64,000 nucleotides of DNA from Flammeovirgaceae bacterium. Its GTDB lineage: Bacteria > Bacteroidota > Bacteroidia > Cytophagales > Cyclobacteriaceae. The notes under the pieces are model-generated. The model saw only the letters and a list, made by a program, of their open reading frames with translations. It searched no databases and was not told the origin of the DNA. The stretch spans positions 1 to 64,000 of the forward strand of contig JAJTGY010000036.1 of NCBI GenBank assembly GCA_021298015.1, given 5' to 3'. Position 1 is the stretch's first letter; each line of letters opens with the position of its first letter. Made by a program: the position numbers and the translations under genes. This document shows, piece after piece, positions 63,024-64,000 of the stretch.

Positions 63024-64000
63024 ATGATAGGTAGTATTCGGATAGTCCGATGGGTGATGGCGATGATTTTTGCTTCGGTAGCGTCAGCGTTAACAGCCCA
63101 ACAATACGCGAGCGACACGGTCAATTTAACCAAGTTTATACTAAGCAAGGATGGAAGCTTGGGCGGTAAAAATCCTGATGCCACAGTGGTGAAGATCAAC
63201 AACCTGGGCTGGGTGTTGGGATACTATACTGTAAGCGGAGGCCGACAGCGAACGTTTGTTGTTACCGCTGGAGATGCCCCCGAGTTTAAGCCAGACAGGT
63301 TTATTTCGATCGGTGATTTTTTCGGTACGCCAATTGATTTTTCGGAGGACGGGCAGGTATTGATAAATGAACAAAGGGGAAGCCGTAATGTGGGAATGCT
63401 TTTTAAGTATAATACGCAAAGTGGATTGTATGATGGCCCGTTCTATGGTAACTCACTTTATGGAGACGATTTTTTGACCTCCGTATCAGGCGACTATGTT
63501 GCATCTCGAGTCTCGATGGATGCTGGTGATCCATATTCGGCTAAGCACAATCTGATTTTTGTTAACAATTTGTTTGTAGGATTAACGGATTACAGTATTT
63601 ATGAGCATTATCAACGGGCGGTGATCAAAAATATATCCAACAAAGAACACCGGTTGGTAGCAACCATTCCTGCCCACTATTATAATCGCAATAGTCAAAT
63701 TAATGACGTTCAAAGCGATGGTAGCGGAGTGGGATTTTCGTACGCACCGGCAACGGCAAGCTTAGGTAGGTATGGCGAGAGCCTGATGCAAAATCAGTAT
63801 CCGGTAATTTTTCAACTGGATCCCGAAAAGGGAATATACACCACTCAGACTTTGTTAGATTTAGTCCCTGGTGAAGCAAAAAGTTTTAATGTTCGTACTG
63901 AGACGGTCGGGCAGTGGTGGAAACCATCGGATAATGTTATCAAGGCATTTTATGTTTTGCCCGGCTGTAAAGATCCTATTACAGGAGAAGAAGATACGTG
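63024..64000 (+). CDS. Secreted HAF-like protein, cut by window end
   Basis: A 5' partial gene: at least 325 codons open to the last base. A signal peptide (MIGSIRIVRWVMAMIFASVASALTA, two pieces) is followed straight away by a region homologous to residues about 570-860 of the 1176-aa T9SS protein: INNLGWVLGYY against INDKGWILGYF, PAHYYNRNSQINDV against YAHYYNRNSQLNDV, GVGFSYAP in both, and LVPGEAKSFN against LIPGEANSIN. It lacks the paralogue's N-terminal 500 residues and Kre9-like module. A T9SS sorting domain would be expected beyond the window. I chose ATG 63024 because earlier ATGs run into a stop at once. Confidence 0.75.
   Translation, partial: MIGSIRIVRWVMAMIFASVASALTAQQYASDTVNLTKFILSKDGSLGGKNPDATVVKINNLGWVLGYYTVSGGRQRTFVVTAGDAPEFKPDRFISIGDFFGTPIDFSEDGQVLINEQRGSRNVGMLFKYNTQSGLYDGPFYGNSLYGDDFLTSVSGDYVASRVSMDAGDPYSAKHNLIFVNNLFVGLTDYSIYEHYQRAVIKNISNKEHRLVATIPAHYYNRNSQINDVQSDGSGVGFSYAPATASLGRYGESLMQNQYPVIFQLDPEKGIYTTQTLLDLVPGEAKSFNVRTETVGQWWKPSDNVIKAFYVLPGCKDPITGEEDT

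Overview
The window reads as a chromosome segment of a Bacteroidota bacterium, most likely a member of the Cytophagales. Evidence: the primary sigma factor is the short (287 aa) form of that phylum; several promoters fit the Bacteroidota -33 TTG / -7 TAnnTTTG consensus; LptF/G, a bacillithiol deacetylase (BshB1), DUF349, DUF3667 and START-like proteins have family members typical of the phylum; and large secreted proteins end in type IX secretion (T9SS) sorting domains. No species is claimed.

Positions 1-8150 are an accessory stretch with three toxin-antitoxin modules (HigBA, RES/Xre, and a ParE-like toxin with a small partner), a Rieske oxygenase, a frameshifted TPR gene, a TetR-ABC1 kinase pair and Ku. 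The RES/Xre module lies between two copies of the 3' end of the TPR gene, one of which is a pseudogene. Positions 8160-12520 hold a TPR protein, a DUF3667 membrane protein, a HEAT-like protein, a gamma-glutamyltransferase and a small membrane protein.

Positions 12548-17897 (minus strand) form a tight operon: thioesterase, SDR, acyl-CoA dehydrogenase, APH-like phosphotransferase, SDR, ferredoxin-type reductase. The phosphotransferase/dehydrogenase pair resembles LvaA/LvaC and ACAD10/11 systems for 4-hydroxyacyl-CoA breakdown. Next come an ABC-F ATPase, an MlaE-MlaF-MlaD lipid-transport operon and a tandem universal stress protein. A lamin-tail lipoprotein gene broken by an IS3 remnant follows. 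Positions 24448-30536 hold a GH57 glycosidase and, facing it, a pgi-pfkA-ROK kinase operon that together would take alpha-glucan to fructose-1,6-bisphosphate.

Positions 30603-41405 are housekeeping: START-like protein, tRNA-Met, LptF/G permease, rpsO-pnp, sigma factor, trxB-bshB1, pdxH, YqgE and a DUF349 protein. Straight after this block a near-consensus promoter (41411-41441) precedes 2.9 tandem 84-bp copies of a tRNA-like sequence. Each copy has a tRNA acceptor 5' strand and D-arm with a hairpin inserted in the D-loop, and lacks a normal anticodon arm. I consider this the most unusual element here.

Positions 41700-64000 are accessory: an IS5-family transposase remnant, then a secreted-protein locus. 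This has a 1176-aa T9SS protein, a 362-aa HAF-like repeat protein, a beta-helix protein, a 4545-aa modular T9SS surface protein (49294-62931), and, cut by the window end, a paralogue of the 1176-aa protein. A decayed fragment of one repeat of the giant gene lies upstream of it, so the locus has been reshuffled by duplication.
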